The translations under genes and the position numbers were made by a program. Of a DNA stretch of 33,623 bases, positions 23,199-31,739 are shown piece by piece. This DNA is from Mycobacteriales bacterium (GTDB taxonomy: Bacteria > Actinomycetota > Actinomycetes > JAFAQI01): positions 1-33,623 of the forward strand of contig DATJSI010000136.1 in assembly GCA_035504215.1 (NCBI GenBank), given 5' to 3'. Positions within the stretch are counted from its first letter, which is position 1. Each line of letters opens with the position of its first letter. The notes beneath the pieces were generated by a model. It had not been told where the DNA came from. It worked only from the letters and a program-made list of their open reading frames with translations, and searched no databases.

Positions 23199-25119
23199 GG
23201 TCACCTCCCTCGGTCGTCGCGGCGACGTACCGGCCGAGGGCGCTCACCGGGAACACCAGCCGGTACAAGTGATAGTTGATGAAGAAGTCGCCGGGAAATC
23301 CTGTGCCGGTGAAATACGGCTCGTCCCACGTGCCGTCCTCGCATTGGTTCTCGACCAACCACGCCACCCCGCGGCGCGCGGACTCGGATCCGGCGCGCCC
23401 CGCGGCAAGCAGGGCAAGTAGCGCCCAGGCGGTCTGCGAGGGAGTGGACGCGCCGCGCCCGATCCAGCTGGGGTCGCGGTAGGAGCGCATGTCCTCTCCC
23501 CAGCCGCCGTCCTCGGCCTGGTGCGCCTCGAGCCACCGCGCCGCACGGACGATGCGGAGGTCGTCGGTCGCGACCCCGGCCGCGACCAGCGCGGGCACGG
23601 CGGCGCCGGTGCCGTAGACGTGGTTGGCCCCCCAGCGCCCGAACCACGAGCCGTCGGTCTCCTGCGCGGCCCACAACCACGAGACCCCGCGGCGACAGGC
23701 GTCGGAGCCGGCCAGCCCGCAGGCCGCGAGCATCTCGACGATGTGTGCCGTGACGTCGGCCGACGGCGGGTCGATGACCGCGCCGAAGTCGCAGAACGGC
23801 AGCTTGTAGGCGAGCTCGCGGGTGTTGTCGGCGTCGAAGGCGCCCCAGCCGCCGTCCTTGCACTGCATGCCGATCACCCAGTGCACGCCCCGGTCGACGG
23901 CGGCGCGCAGCCGTTCGGCATCCGGATGGGCGACCCGGCGCAAGGCGAGCACCACCTCCGCGGTGTCGTCCGTGTCCGGGTATCCGTCGTTGGCGAACTC
24001 GAACGCCCAGCCCCCCGGCTCGACGTCCGGGCGCCGGACCGACCAGTCGCCGCGGACCCTGATCTCCTCGTCGAGCAGCCAGTCGGTGGCGGTGCGGACC
24101 GCCGGGTCGTCGGCGGGCACCCCCGCGTCGAGCAGAGCGGTGAGCGCCAGGCCGGTGTCCCACACCGGCGACTGGCAGGCTTCGAGCCGGCGTACGACGC
24201 CCCCGTCGGTGTCCTCGCGGACCAGGAAGCCGTCCAGCCCGCGGATGCCGGCGACGACCGCCGGGTGATCGAGCGGGTAGCCCATGAGGTGCAGCGCGAG
24301 GATCGAGTAGACCCACGGCGGCTGGATGCCGCCCCATGACCCGTCCGCCTCCTGGCGCGCCAGCACCCACTCGATCCCGCGACGCATCGCCGCGCGCCGA
24401 AGCAAGCCGAGCGGTCGCCGGGCGTAGGCGTGCAGCACCTTGTCCAGCCGCTGGAAGAAGCCGGCCCAGCTCGGCAGCGCCGCGAACGCCGGCGCCGGCG
24501 CGCCGGTGCGAAGCTCGTCGAGCGTGAACGGCAACGGGCGCACGGGTCGCAGGGTGGCGACGATGGTGAGCGGCACGATCGTCTGACGCGCCCAGCAGCC
24601 CCAGTCGTAGAGGTTGAACGGGAACCAGCGCGGAAGGTAGACGATCTCCGGCGGCAGGTTGGGTACGTCGTCCCACGACCACGCGCCGAACAGCGAGAGC
24701 CAGAGCTTGGTGAACACGCGCGCGGACTCGAGGCCGCCGAGGCCGTGAATGAAGCCGAGCGCGCGGCGCATGTGATCGGCATCCGCAGCATCCCCGGCCA
24801 GTCGGAGCGCGACGTAGGACTCGACCGTCGTCGACAGGTCGCCGGGACCGCCGAAGTAGTTGGCCCAGCTGCCGTCGTCGCGCTGCTGCGAGCGGATCCA
24901 GCGAGCGGCCTGCGCGGTCTCCGCCGGCTCGCGGATGCCGAGGAACTCGCGCAGCAGCAGGTCCTCGGCGTCCATCGTGACGTTGGTCTCGAGCTCGCCC
25001 TTCCACCAGCCGGCGGGGTTCTGGAGTCCGCGCAGGTGCGCGACGGCGGCGTCGAGCGCAGCGCGCGCGTCGTCAGCGCCGCGCGAGGCGGACCGCTGCT
25101 GGTTGCTGGTGATGGTCAC
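23191..25119 (-). CDS. shc: Squalene-hopene cyclase
   Basis: A 642-residue class II triterpene cyclase (SHC/HpnF) that folds squalene into hopene at the membrane surface. The catalytic acid motif DTDDTA is at residues 382-387. At least five QW repeats are visible: QEADGSWGG, QCKDGGWGAFD, QETDGSWFGRWG, QAEDGGWGED and QCEDGTWDE. The N-terminal NPAGWWKGELETNVTMDAED and FGAWSWDDVPNLPPEIV are typical. Length matches the family (about 630-680). The GTG start overlaps the upstream TAG stop by 1 bp and has GGGAG before it. Confidence 0.98.
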   Translation of the reverse strand: MTITSNQQRSASRGADDARAALDAAVAHLRGLQNPAGWWKGELETNVTMDAEDLLLREFLGIREPAETAQAARWIRSQQRDDGSWANYFGGPGDLSTTVESYVALRLAGDAADADHMRRALGFIHGLGGLESARVFTKLWLSLFGAWSWDDVPNLPPEIVYLPRWFPFNLYDWGCWARQTIVPLTIVATLRPVRPLPFTLDELRTGAPAPAFAALPSWAGFFQRLDKVLHAYARRPLGLLRRAAMRRGIEWVLARQEADGSWGGIQPPWVYSILALHLMGYPLDHPAVVAGIRGLDGFLVREDTDGGVVRRLEACQSPVWDTGLALTALLDAGVPADDPAVRTATDWLLDEEIRVRGDWSVRRPDVEPGGWAFEFANDGYPDTDDTAEVVLALRRVAHPDAERLRAAVDRGVHWVIGMQCKDGGWGAFDADNTRELAYKLPFCDFGAVIDPPSADVTAHIVEMLAACGLAGSDACRRGVSWLWAAQETDGSWFGRWGANHVYGTGAAVPALVAAGVATDDLRIVRAARWLEAHQAEDGGWGEDMRSYRDPSWIGRGASTPSQTAWALLALLAAGRAGSESARRGVAWLVENQCEDGTWDEPYFTGTGFPGDFFINYHLYRLVFPVSALGRYVAATTEGGDRG

Positions 25120-26132
25120 TAGCTCTCCCGGCTCACGACGAAGCGGCCGAGTGCGACCAGCTCGTCCCGGGCGACCGGGTCGAGGTCGGCGTCGCCGAGC
25201 GCGCTCGACGCGGCGTCGAGGCGGCGCACCGCCTCCGCCTTGGCCCAGCCGCGCCCGCCCGCGATCTCCACGAGCTCGGCCGCGCGGCGCACCTCGTCGT
25301 CGGAGTCCGGACCGGGCGTCGCGAGCCAGCCGGCCAGCTCGGTCGCGGCGGGACTGCCGCTTTCGAGGGCGTAGGCAACCGGCAGCGACTTCTTGCGCGC
25401 GCGCAGGTCGCTGCCGACCGGCTTGCCGGTGGCAGCCTGGTCGCCCCAGATGCCGAGCAGGTCATCGACGAGCTGGAAGGCCAGCCCGAGTTCTTCGCCG
25501 TACCGGCGAAGCGCACCGACCGCCGGCTGCGCCGCTCCGGCGAGCACCGCGCCGATCGCCGCCGAGCACCCCAGCAGGGCACCGGTCTTGCCGGCCGCCA
25601 TCTCCACGCACTCCTCCACGCTGACCGACGACCTCTGCTCGAAGGCAAGGTCCTCGACCTGACCGGCGATCAGCCCCTGCGTCGCGGTCCCGAGCAACGA
25701 GCTCGCGGCCACCGCGTGTCCACCGGGCGAGTCCGCGAGCACCTGGTAGGCCAGCGCCAGCATCGCGTCCCCGACGAGGATCGCGGTCGAGGCGCCCCAC
25801 ACCGCCCACACGGTCGCGCGATGCCGCCGCTGCACGTCGCCGTCCATCAGGTCGTCGTGCAGCAGCGAGAAGTTGTGCACGAGCTCGACCGCGACCGCTC
25901 CCGGTACGCCGACCTCGGCCGGCCCGCCCGCGGCCCGTGCGGAGAGCAGGGCAAGCGCGGGGCGAACCGCTTTGCCGCCGGCTGCGGCCGGGCGGCCGTC
26001 CGCGTCGACCCAGCCGAGGTGGTACTCCGCGACCCGACGGCTGGCCGGGTCCAGCCGCGCCACCGCCGCCCGCATCGCAGGCTCGACCAGGTCGCGGCTG
26101 CGGTTGAGGGTGTGGGGCAGCATGACGGTCAC
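25119..26132 (-). CDS. Polyprenyl diphosphate synthase (trans-isoprenyl transferase)
   Basis: A 337-residue all-trans prenyl diphosphate synthase that chain-elongates IPP and allylic diphosphates, here most likely to farnesyl diphosphate for squalene. GKAVRPAL is at about 53-60, the first Asp-rich motif is DDLMD (93-97), and the second is DDLLGIWGD (223-231). Lys/Thr are in AAGKTGALLGCSA. Phe at position -5 before the first motif favours a short product, but chain length cannot be fixed from the sequence. GTG at 26132 overlaps the hpnE stop codon by 4 bp (GTGA), with GGGAGGT upstream. Confidence 0.93.
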   Translation of the reverse strand: MTVMLPHTLNRSRDLVEPAMRAAVARLDPASRRVAEYHLGWVDADGRPAAAGGKAVRPALALLSARAAGGPAEVGVPGAVAVELVHNFSLLHDDLMDGDVQRRHRATVWAVWGASTAILVGDAMLALAYQVLADSPGGHAVAASSLLGTATQGLIAGQVEDLAFEQRSSVSVEECVEMAAGKTGALLGCSAAIGAVLAGAAQPAVGALRRYGEELGLAFQLVDDLLGIWGDQAATGKPVGSDLRARKKSLPVAYALESGSPAATELAGWLATPGPDSDDEVRRAAELVEIAGGRGWAKAEAVRRLDAASSALGDADLDPVARDELVALGRFVVSRES

Positions 26133-27526
26133 GCGGCGACCTCCCGACCGTCGGGCCGGCCGGCCGCACTCGCCGTGGAGGCCGACGTCAGGGCCCGCGC
26201 CGCCGCGTCACCGCTGCGCACGGCACCCTCCATCGTGGCGGGCCACCCGGTCGCAGTGTGCGCTCCGGCGAGGACCAGCCCAGGCATCGTCGTACCGGAC
26301 TCGGGTCGCCACTTCGCGCTGCCAGGCGCCTGCCGGAAGGTCGCGCGCGGTTCCCGGGTGACGAAGAAGTCGCGCAGCTCGGCGTGGTGGACCGCCGGGA
26401 GCGCCCGCACGAACTCCGGCAGCAGCCGGCCGCGGATCTGCTCGACCGGCAGGTCAGCGACGTCATCGGCGGCAGAGACCGACGCGGCAAGGTACTGACC
26501 GTCGGTCAGGCCCGATGCCGGCGTGCGGTCGAACAACCACTGCAACGGAGAACCGATGCAGGCGACGAACGCCTCGTCCATCACGCGCCGGTCGAACACT
26601 GCATGCACATTAACGATCGGAGCTGTCCCGAGCGCCTCCGACCAACCGGCGGGCTGCCGGACCGCGCCCGTGGGAAGCACCCGCTCGGTCTGCGCGGGGG
26701 GCAGGGCAACGACGACGGCATCGGTGTCGATCGGGCCGGCCGAGCACTGCACCCGCCAGCCGCCCCCACTCGGCTCGATCGCCTCCACCCGGGTGCGCAG
26801 CCCGACCTCCGCGCCGGCGCGCGCGAGCTCGCGCATGGCGGCATCGCCGTGCAGGCGCTGCAACGGGACGTTCGACCAGCCGATGTCGGCGGCGTCCGGC
26901 TCGGTGAGCAGGCCGGTCTGGAAGACCATCGCGGCCAACGCGAGCGATGCCTCGTCCGACCGCGCATTGAGCGTGGCGACTCCGACCAGGTCCCAGAGTG
27001 CGGCGACCGCGGCGGCCGGCTGGCCATGCTCGGTCAGCCACGAGCCGAACGAGCGCTCGTCGGTCGCCGGATCATCGGGATCGACCGCGCGCAGCGCGAG
27101 CGCGGCGCGCGCGGCGGCCAGTCGCGCCCCGGGCGGCAGCACGGCATAGCGGGAGAGGCTCGGGCCGAGGTGCAGCGGAAGGCCGGCCGCGACCGGCAGC
27201 CGACCGCGTTGCAGCCGACCGCGCCGGCCATCCGCAACCCGTACGACGGGCACGTCGAGCCGGTCCTGCAACGTGGTCAACCCGGTCACGCCGAGGCGGT
27301 CGAGCAACCCGCGGTACGCCGTACAGCAGCGCAGGAAGACGTGCTGGCCGGTGTCGACGTCGAGGTCGCCGCGCCGGAACGACGCGGTCAGACCACCGAG
27401 CCGCGGCTTGGCCTCTAGCAACCGCACCGACCATCCGGCATCGGCGAGACGCAGCGCGGCTGCGATGCCGGCCAGCCCACCGCCCGCAACCACGACGCTG
27501 CGGCGGCCGGTCGTCGGCGCCGTCAT
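26129..27526 (-). CDS. hpnE: Squalene-associated FAD-dependent desaturase (HpnE)
   Basis: A 465-residue flavoprotein of the phytoene-desaturase fold. The N-terminal dinucleotide motif is [20 protein letters not shown] (about 14-33), followed by [15 protein letters not shown]. The C-terminal [20 protein letters not shown] binds FAD. HpnE reduces hydroxysqualene to squalene after HpnD and HpnC. ATG at 27526 overlaps the hpnD stop codon by 4 bp (ATGA). Confidence 0.95.
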   Translation of the reverse strand: MTAPTTGRRSVVVAGGGLAGIAAALRLADAGWSVRLLEAKPRLGGLTASFRRGDLDVDTGQHVFLRCCTAYRGLLDRLGVTGLTTLQDRLDVPVVRVADGRRGRLQRGRLPVAAGLPLHLGPSLSRYAVLPPGARLAAARAALALRAVDPDDPATDERSFGSWLTEHGQPAAAVAALWDLVGVATLNARSDEASLALAAMVFQTGLLTEPDAADIGWSNVPLQRLHGDAAMRELARAGAEVGLRTRVEAIEPSGGGWRVQCSAGPIDTDAVVVALPPAQTERVLPTGAVRQPAGWSEALGTAPIVNVHAVFDRRVMDEAFVACIGSPLQWLFDRTPASGLTDGQYLAASVSAADDVADLPVEQIRGRLLPEFVRALPAVHHAELRDFFVTREPRATFRQAPGSAKWRPESGTTMPGLVLAGAHTATGWPATMEGAVRSGDAAARALTSASTASAAGRPDGREVAA

Positions 27527-28386
27527 GCCGGCCGTCCCGCGAGGGCGCGGATCGCGACGGTCGCCTTCTGCCGGCCGGAGAGCGACAGCCGGCGGTCGCG
27601 CACGAGCGAGGGGTCGGCGGCGATCTGGTCGAGCAGCCGGCGGTAGATCCCCGACATCGCCAGCGCCGAGGCAGCACTTCGGCGGTCGAGCAAGGGGATC
27701 AGTCGAAGGCCGTCGTCGTACCAGCCGCGGGCACGGTCTGCGGCGAACCGGATCAGGGCGGACAGCCCGCCGTCATCGACGAGAGCGCCGTCGGCGCCGA
27801 GGCAGACCTCGACACCGAACCGATCGAGGTCGTCGGTCGGGAGATACACCCGGCCGTTCAGCAGGTCCTCGCGGATGTCGCGCAGGATGTTGGTCTGCTG
27901 CAGCGCGATGCCGAGCTGGTCGGCGTAGAGCGGCGCGAGCTGCAGGTCGCTCGCACCGAACACGCCGACGCAAAGCCGGCCGATCGAACCGGCAACGCGC
28001 CGGCAGTAGACGACCAGCTCGTCGAAGGTCGTGAACCCCGCGTTCTCGACGTCGGTCTCGACGCCGTCGATCAGCTCGTCGAACGCGTCGATCGGGATCG
28101 GCAGCCGGCGGGCGGCGTCGCGGACGGCGACGAGCACCGGGTCGGATGAGCCGTCGAGGCGCGCGATCGCGGCGCGCAACGCCGCCAGCTCGCGACGCTT
28201 CGCGTCGTCCGGCAGGTCGCCGTCGCCGATGTCATCGACCCGCCGCGCGAGGGCGTAGACCGCGCACAGCGCCTGGCGCTTTGCGCGCGGCAACAGCCGG
28301 ATCCCGTAGTGGAAGTTGCGCGCCTGGCTGCGGGTGGTGTCCTCGCAGACTTCGTACGCCGCCTCGATCGTTCCGGTCATCGTCAT
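27523..28386 (-). CDS. hpnD: Presqualene diphosphate synthase (HpnD)
   Basis: A 287-residue trans-isoprenyl head-to-head synthase that condenses two farnesyl diphosphates to presqualene diphosphate. The two Asp-rich motifs are RRVDDIGD (about 48-55) and [16 protein letters not shown]. The segment between them ([17 protein letters not shown]) and the start [14 protein letters not shown] fit HpnD rather than phytoene synthase, given the neighbouring hpnC and hpnE. The ATG overlaps the hpnC stop codon (ATGA); a second ATG two codons on is also possible. Confidence 0.95.
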   Translation of the reverse strand: MTMTGTIEAAYEVCEDTTRSQARNFHYGIRLLPRAKRQALCAVYALARRVDDIGDGDLPDDAKRRELAALRAAIARLDGSSDPVLVAVRDAARRLPIPIDAFDELIDGVETDVENAGFTTFDELVVYCRRVAGSIGRLCVGVFGASDLQLAPLYADQLGIALQQTNILRDIREDLLNGRVYLPTDDLDRFGVEVCLGADGALVDDGGLSALIRFAADRARGWYDDGLRLIPLLDRRSAASALAMSGIYRRLLDQIAADPSLVRDRRLSLSGRQKATVAIRALAGRPA

Positions 28387-29276
28387 GGCCGGCCGGCCAG
28401 CAGCCGCAAGGCGTGCCGCGCAGTCGCGGCCTTTCCGGGCTTCGGCACGGTCGCAAGGACGTCGTAGTCCGCCCGCTGCAATGCATCCGCGGTCGCGAGC
28501 CCGCCGGCGACGAACCCGGCCACCGCGAGCCGGCCGGCGCCGTGCAGCGACCGCACGAGCGGCCGGCCGGCGGCGAGCAGCTCACGCGCGCGCTGGACTT
28601 CGTACCCAACCACCGCCCGAACGGCCGGTGACGTGGTCGTCGCCCCTAGTTCGGAGTCCGTGACGCCGAACCGTTCAAGGTCCTCCTGCGGCAGGTAGGT
28701 CCGCCCGCGGCCGCGGTCTTCGGCGACGTCCTGGCAGTGCTCGAGCACCTGAAGCGCCGTACACACGTCGTCGGACCACGCGGTCAGTCGTCCGTCCGGG
28801 TCGCGAACCTCGAGGACACCGAGAACGATCCGCCCGACCGGGTCGGCCGACAAGGTGCAGTAGTGGCGCAGGTCGGCCCACGTCTCGTAAGTCGAGCGGA
28901 CCTGGTCGAGCTGGTTCGCCTCGACGAGAGCAAGGAACGGCTCGATCGGCAGGTCGTGGGCGCGAACCGTGGGCACGAGCGCCGCGAGAATCGGGTCGGT
29001 CGGGGACACGGCGGTCCAGACCCGGCGCAGGTCGGCCTCGAAGCCGGCCAGCGCGGCGGTCCGGTCGCCGGGCGCGTTGTCGCCGAGCTCGTCGACGCCG
29101 CGCGCGAAGCCGTAGACGGCATGCAGGTCACGACGCAGGCTCGCGGGCAGGACCCGCAGCGCGACGGGGAAGTTCTCGCCGCGTTCCCCGGGCGCAGCGG
29201 TGGCCGGCGGCGGGCGGCGGACATCGTCAGCCGCACCGGTCAGCTGACTCACCGCTCTCCTTCCGATCCCGGTCAC
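28383..29276 (-). CDS. hpnC: Hydroxysqualene synthase (HpnC)
   Basis: A 297-residue paralogue of HpnD that turns presqualene diphosphate into hydroxysqualene. Visible motifs are [12 protein letters not shown] near residue 33, [10 protein letters not shown] as the first Asp-rich motif, [18 protein letters not shown], and [20 protein letters not shown] as the second. GTG 29276 has GAGGA just upstream; GTG 29252, with AAGGAG upstream, would give 289 residues and is about equally likely. It is the first gene of the operon; its promoter lies in the 88-bp region shared with the divergent PucR-type regulator. Confidence 0.94.
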   Translation of the reverse strand: MTGIGRRAVSQLTGAADDVRRPPPATAAPGERGENFPVALRVLPASLRRDLHAVYGFARGVDELGDNAPGDRTAALAGFEADLRRVWTAVSPTDPILAALVPTVRAHDLPIEPFLALVEANQLDQVRSTYETWADLRHYCTLSADPVGRIVLGVLEVRDPDGRLTAWSDDVCTALQVLEHCQDVAEDRGRGRTYLPQEDLERFGVTDSELGATTTSPAVRAVVGYEVQRARELLAAGRPLVRSLHGAGRLAVAGFVAGGLATADALQRADYDVLATVPKPGKAATARHALRLLAGRP

Positions 29277-29332
29277 TGCATCCTCACGCGCAACAGGGTT
29301 CGGAATCTCCGCATAACGACGTAGTCGTCCGG

Positions 29333-29350
29333 CTCAGTTTTATCACTGAG
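29333..29350. promoter_or_regulatory. Inverted repeat in the hpnC/pucR-like divergent promoter
   Basis: CTCAGT-TTTATC-ACTGAG is a perfect 6-bp dyad with a 6-nt AT-rich centre, 15 bp before the regulator start (29365) and about 56 bp before hpnC. A shorter dyad ACGAC-GTA-GTCGT lies at 29317-29329. Either could be an operator for the adjacent PucR-type protein. Confidence 0.45.
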
Positions 29351-29364
29351 GTACAAAGAGAGGC

Positions 29365-30567
29365 GTGACGGATGTGGCACCGGCGCCGGTCGACCTCCGG
29401 GCGGTCCTGCCCAAGCTCACCGAAGAGCTACCGCAGATGATCGACGAGGTCGTCGATCTGCTCCGCGATGACTGGCCGGACTACGCCTCCTTCGTCGCCG
29501 ACGACCCCGAGGACAGCTTACGGATCGCCGAGATCGCGCTGCACCGGCTGGTGCGGATCGCCGAGCAGCTCCCCAGCGAGCGCTCGGCAGGTTCGGTGCT
29601 GGTCACGCCGGTCGACCCGGCCGAGCACGAAGCCTTCGAGGAGGTCGGGCGGCTGGAGTGGCGGGAGGGCCGCTCGCTGGCCTCGCTGCTCTCGGCGTAC
29701 CGAGCCGGCGCGCGGGTCGCCTGGCGGCACATCTCGGAGGCGGGGGTCGCGCTCGGGCTGGACCCGGCATCGGTGGCAACCCTCGCCGAGGCGGTCTTCA
29801 TCTTCATGGAGGAGCTCTCGTCCGCGTCGGCGCACGGCTACGTCGATGAGCAGCGCACCACCTCGGCCGAACGCGAGCGGCTGCGCGCACACCTCGCGGA
29901 GCTGCTGCTGTCCGACCGCACCGACTCGACGCTGGTGAGCGCCATGGCCTTGCGGGCCGGTTGGACCATCCCCGCGACCGCCGCGCTGATCCTGATCGAT
30001 GCCACCAACGAAGCCGGCTACGCGGCGCTGGACCGGCTGGACCCCAACTGCCTGCCGGTCCGCCACGGCGGGCTGGCCGGCGGCATCCTGCCCGATCCCG
30101 ACGCGCCGGGGCGGCGCGCGGTCATCACGAAGACGCTGGCGGGGTGCGGCGCGGTGATCGGTACGACGGTGCCGCCGACGCAGCTGCCGTCATCGGTTCG
30201 GGTGGCCGAAGCCGGCGCTCGGCTGGCCAGCGCCGGGTCGATCAAGGGCGACCCGGTCTTTGTCGCGGACCACTACGACACGATCCTCGTCGCACGAGAC
30301 GCGTGGCTGCTCGAGCACCTGCGCGCCCAGGCACTTGCGCCGCTGGCAGCGGTGCCGACCGCCACCCGCCGCCGGCTCGAAGAGACCTTGTCCGCCTGGC
30401 TCACCGCGATGGGCAACCAGCAGGCGACCGCCAAGGCGCTGCACGTGCACCCGCAGACCGTGCGCTACCGGCTCGGCCAGCTCAGGGAGCTGTTCGGCCC
30501 GAGCCTCGACGACCCGGACAACCAGCGCCGCCTGATGCTCGCGGTCTGCTGGGACCGTCCCGGCTGA
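29365..30567 (+). CDS. PucR/CdaR-family transcriptional regulator
   Basis: A 400-residue regulator. The N-terminal half (about 1-180) is a helical, acidic sensory region (EVGRLEWREGRSLASLLSAY; VAWRHISEAG) of the RsbT-co-antagonist-like type seen in actinobacterial PucR proteins. The middle resembles the GGDEF-like CdaR domain, and the C-terminus is a PucR helix-turn-helix: LEETLSAWLTAMGNQQATAK, then LHVHPQTVRYRLGQLRELFG. GTG start at 29365. It is divergent from the hopanoid operon and so may control it. The ligand is unknown. Confidence 0.9.
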   Translation: MTDVAPAPVDLRAVLPKLTEELPQMIDEVVDLLRDDWPDYASFVADDPEDSLRIAEIALHRLVRIAEQLPSERSAGSVLVTPVDPAEHEAFEEVGRLEWREGRSLASLLSAYRAGARVAWRHISEAGVALGLDPASVATLAEAVFIFMEELSSASAHGYVDEQRTTSAERERLRAHLAELLLSDRTDSTLVSAMALRAGWTIPATAALILIDATNEAGYAALDRLDPNCLPVRHGGLAGGILPDPDAPGRRAVITKTLAGCGAVIGTTVPPTQLPSSVRVAEAGARLASAGSIKGDPVFVADHYDTILVARDAWLLEHLRAQALAPLAAVPTATRRRLEETLSAWLTAMGNQQATAKALHVHPQTVRYRLGQLRELFGPSLDDPDNQRRLMLAVCWDRPG

Positions 30568-30588
30568 GCCGCAAGGGCGTCGCGACTC

Positions 30589-30690
30589 TCGCCCGTTTCA
30601 GCACACAACGCCGGCCCGGCGACACCGCTTCGTGCCCCGACGTCCGGATTCGACGTCGTTTCCGGTGCAGATGTGTGCTGAAACGGGCGA
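30589..30690. repeat. 102-bp element bounded by a 19-bp perfect inverted repeat
   Basis: TCGCCCGTTTCAGCACACA (30589-30607) recurs as its exact reverse complement at 30672-30690. The 64 bp between contain a further 7-bp hairpin, CGACGTC-CGGATTC-GACGTCG. It lies downstream of the PucR-type gene in a convergent, gene-free region of 246 bp. It may be a small palindromic repeat or MITE-like element, or a long-range RNA stem. No coding sequence is seen in it and no target duplication is obvious. Confidence 0.65.
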
Positions 30691-30741
30691 CGGCACGACG
30701 AGGATGCCGCCGGTGTAGGCGCGACGAACCCTCGGCACGCG

Positions 30742-30776
30742 GAGGGCCCGCAACGACTTCGTCGTTGCGGGCCCTC
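30742..30776. terminator. Terminator-like hairpin, 16-bp perfect stem
   Basis: A perfect 16-bp stem (30742-30757 and 30761-30776) with a TTC loop, beginning GAGGGCCCGCAACGAC. It sits 37 bp beyond the stop codon of the secreted protein gene (30814, minus strand) and also beyond the plus-strand PucR-type gene. There is no strong T-run, but the position between converging genes fits a bidirectional terminator. Confidence 0.7.
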
Positions 30777-30813
30777 GCGACGTACCGATCGAAGGATCGA
30801 TCGCAGACAGTGC

Positions 30814-31578
30814 CTACTTCGTAATCTTGATCGTCGTCTTGCCCTTGCTCGGCTGGTACTTGCTGCTGCCGCTGTACTTGACCTCGATGTGCTGCTTGCC
30901 GGCCTTCTTGAACTTCCACTTCAGCGACGCCTTGCCGTGCGCACTCTCCTTGACCTTCTTCAGCTTCTTGCCGTTGTCGTAGAAGGTCGCGGTGCCGGAG
31001 AAGGTGCCATCGGACTTGGTGTGAGTCGTGGCCGCCTTGAGGGTGACCGACTTCTTGACCTTGGCCGTCTTCTTGGTCGTCACCTTCGTCTTGGTCGTCG
31101 GACGCGGGTCCTTGAAGGTGATCTTCGGGAAGGCGACAGTGGTCGTGGTCGCGAGGGTCGACCCATCGGCAATCACGATGTAACACTTCTTCGGCCAAGC
31201 ACAGGTCGGGCCCTTGGCGGGCTTGAAGTCCGAGCCGGTGAGAATGGTGAAGTTGAACGTCGCAGCACCATTCGTGGCAGGCGTGACCGTGGGTGACGTG
31301 GTGTCGCAGTACCCCTCATCCTGCTTTTCGATTGCGTTGGCCGAGCACTCAACGGCGTAGAGGTCCGCGGTGTCGGTCGGGAACTTCGAGGCCTTGACCT
31401 TCACGACCTGCTGGTCGACCAAGTTCGTGGACGGCGTCACCGTTGCCTTACCGAAACCGGTGATCCCTGCCGGGCGTAGGTGCGGCGCCGCGCCCGCCGG
31501 CAAGCCACTGGACGCGACCAGCCCGCCGGCCAGAGCGACCGACATCAGCGTGGCGGCCGCGATCTTGTGAATCCTCAA
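30814..31578 (-). CDS. Secreted neocarzinostatin-fold protein with Ig-like domain
   Basis: A 254-residue exported protein. The signal peptide is IAAATLMSVALAGGLVASSG with a cleavage site near PAGAA (about 31). Residues about 44-155 match the neocarzinostatin apoprotein pattern: ATVTPSTNLVDQQVVKV, Cys78 and Cys91, PATNGAATFNFTI, then TCAWPKKC (Cys126, Cys132), as in the two-disulfide enediyne-binding fold. A Lys/Thr linker leads to an Ig-like domain (about 172-254) with GTFSGTATFYDNG and YSGSSKYQPSKG. The start is a TTG at 31578 with GGGAAAG upstream. Enediyne genes are absent nearby, so a cell-wall or ligand-binding role is more likely than antibiotic carriage. Confidence 0.85.
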   Translation of the reverse strand: MRIHKIAAATLMSVALAGGLVASSGLPAGAAPHLRPAGITGFGKATVTPSTNLVDQQVVKVKASKFPTDTADLYAVECSANAIEKQDEGYCDTTSPTVTPATNGAATFNFTILTGSDFKPAKGPTCAWPKKCYIVIADGSTLATTTTVAFPKITFKDPRPTTKTKVTTKKTAKVKKSVTLKAATTHTKSDGTFSGTATFYDNGKKLKKVKESAHGKASLKWKFKKAGKQHIEVKYSGSSKYQPSKGKTTIKITK

Positions 31579-31739
31579 TGAACTTTCCCTTCGAAGCGGT
31601 GCGCGAAGCTCAGATGGCCACGCTCGACGTGGACGCTACCGCGCAGTAGGGATCCCCACAACCGCGGGGTATTGCCCGGGTTAGTCGATCTTTGCCCGCT
31701 TCGGCGTCGGCCCGGCGGCCACGCCCTCGGCAGAGCGGC

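Noticed and set aside
23521-24339. Plus-strand open frames opposite shc and the polyprenyl synthase gene (also 24430-25122 and 26258-27418)
   Set aside because: They are shadows of strongly conserved hopanoid genes, with Arg/Asp-rich composition and no ribosome-binding site.
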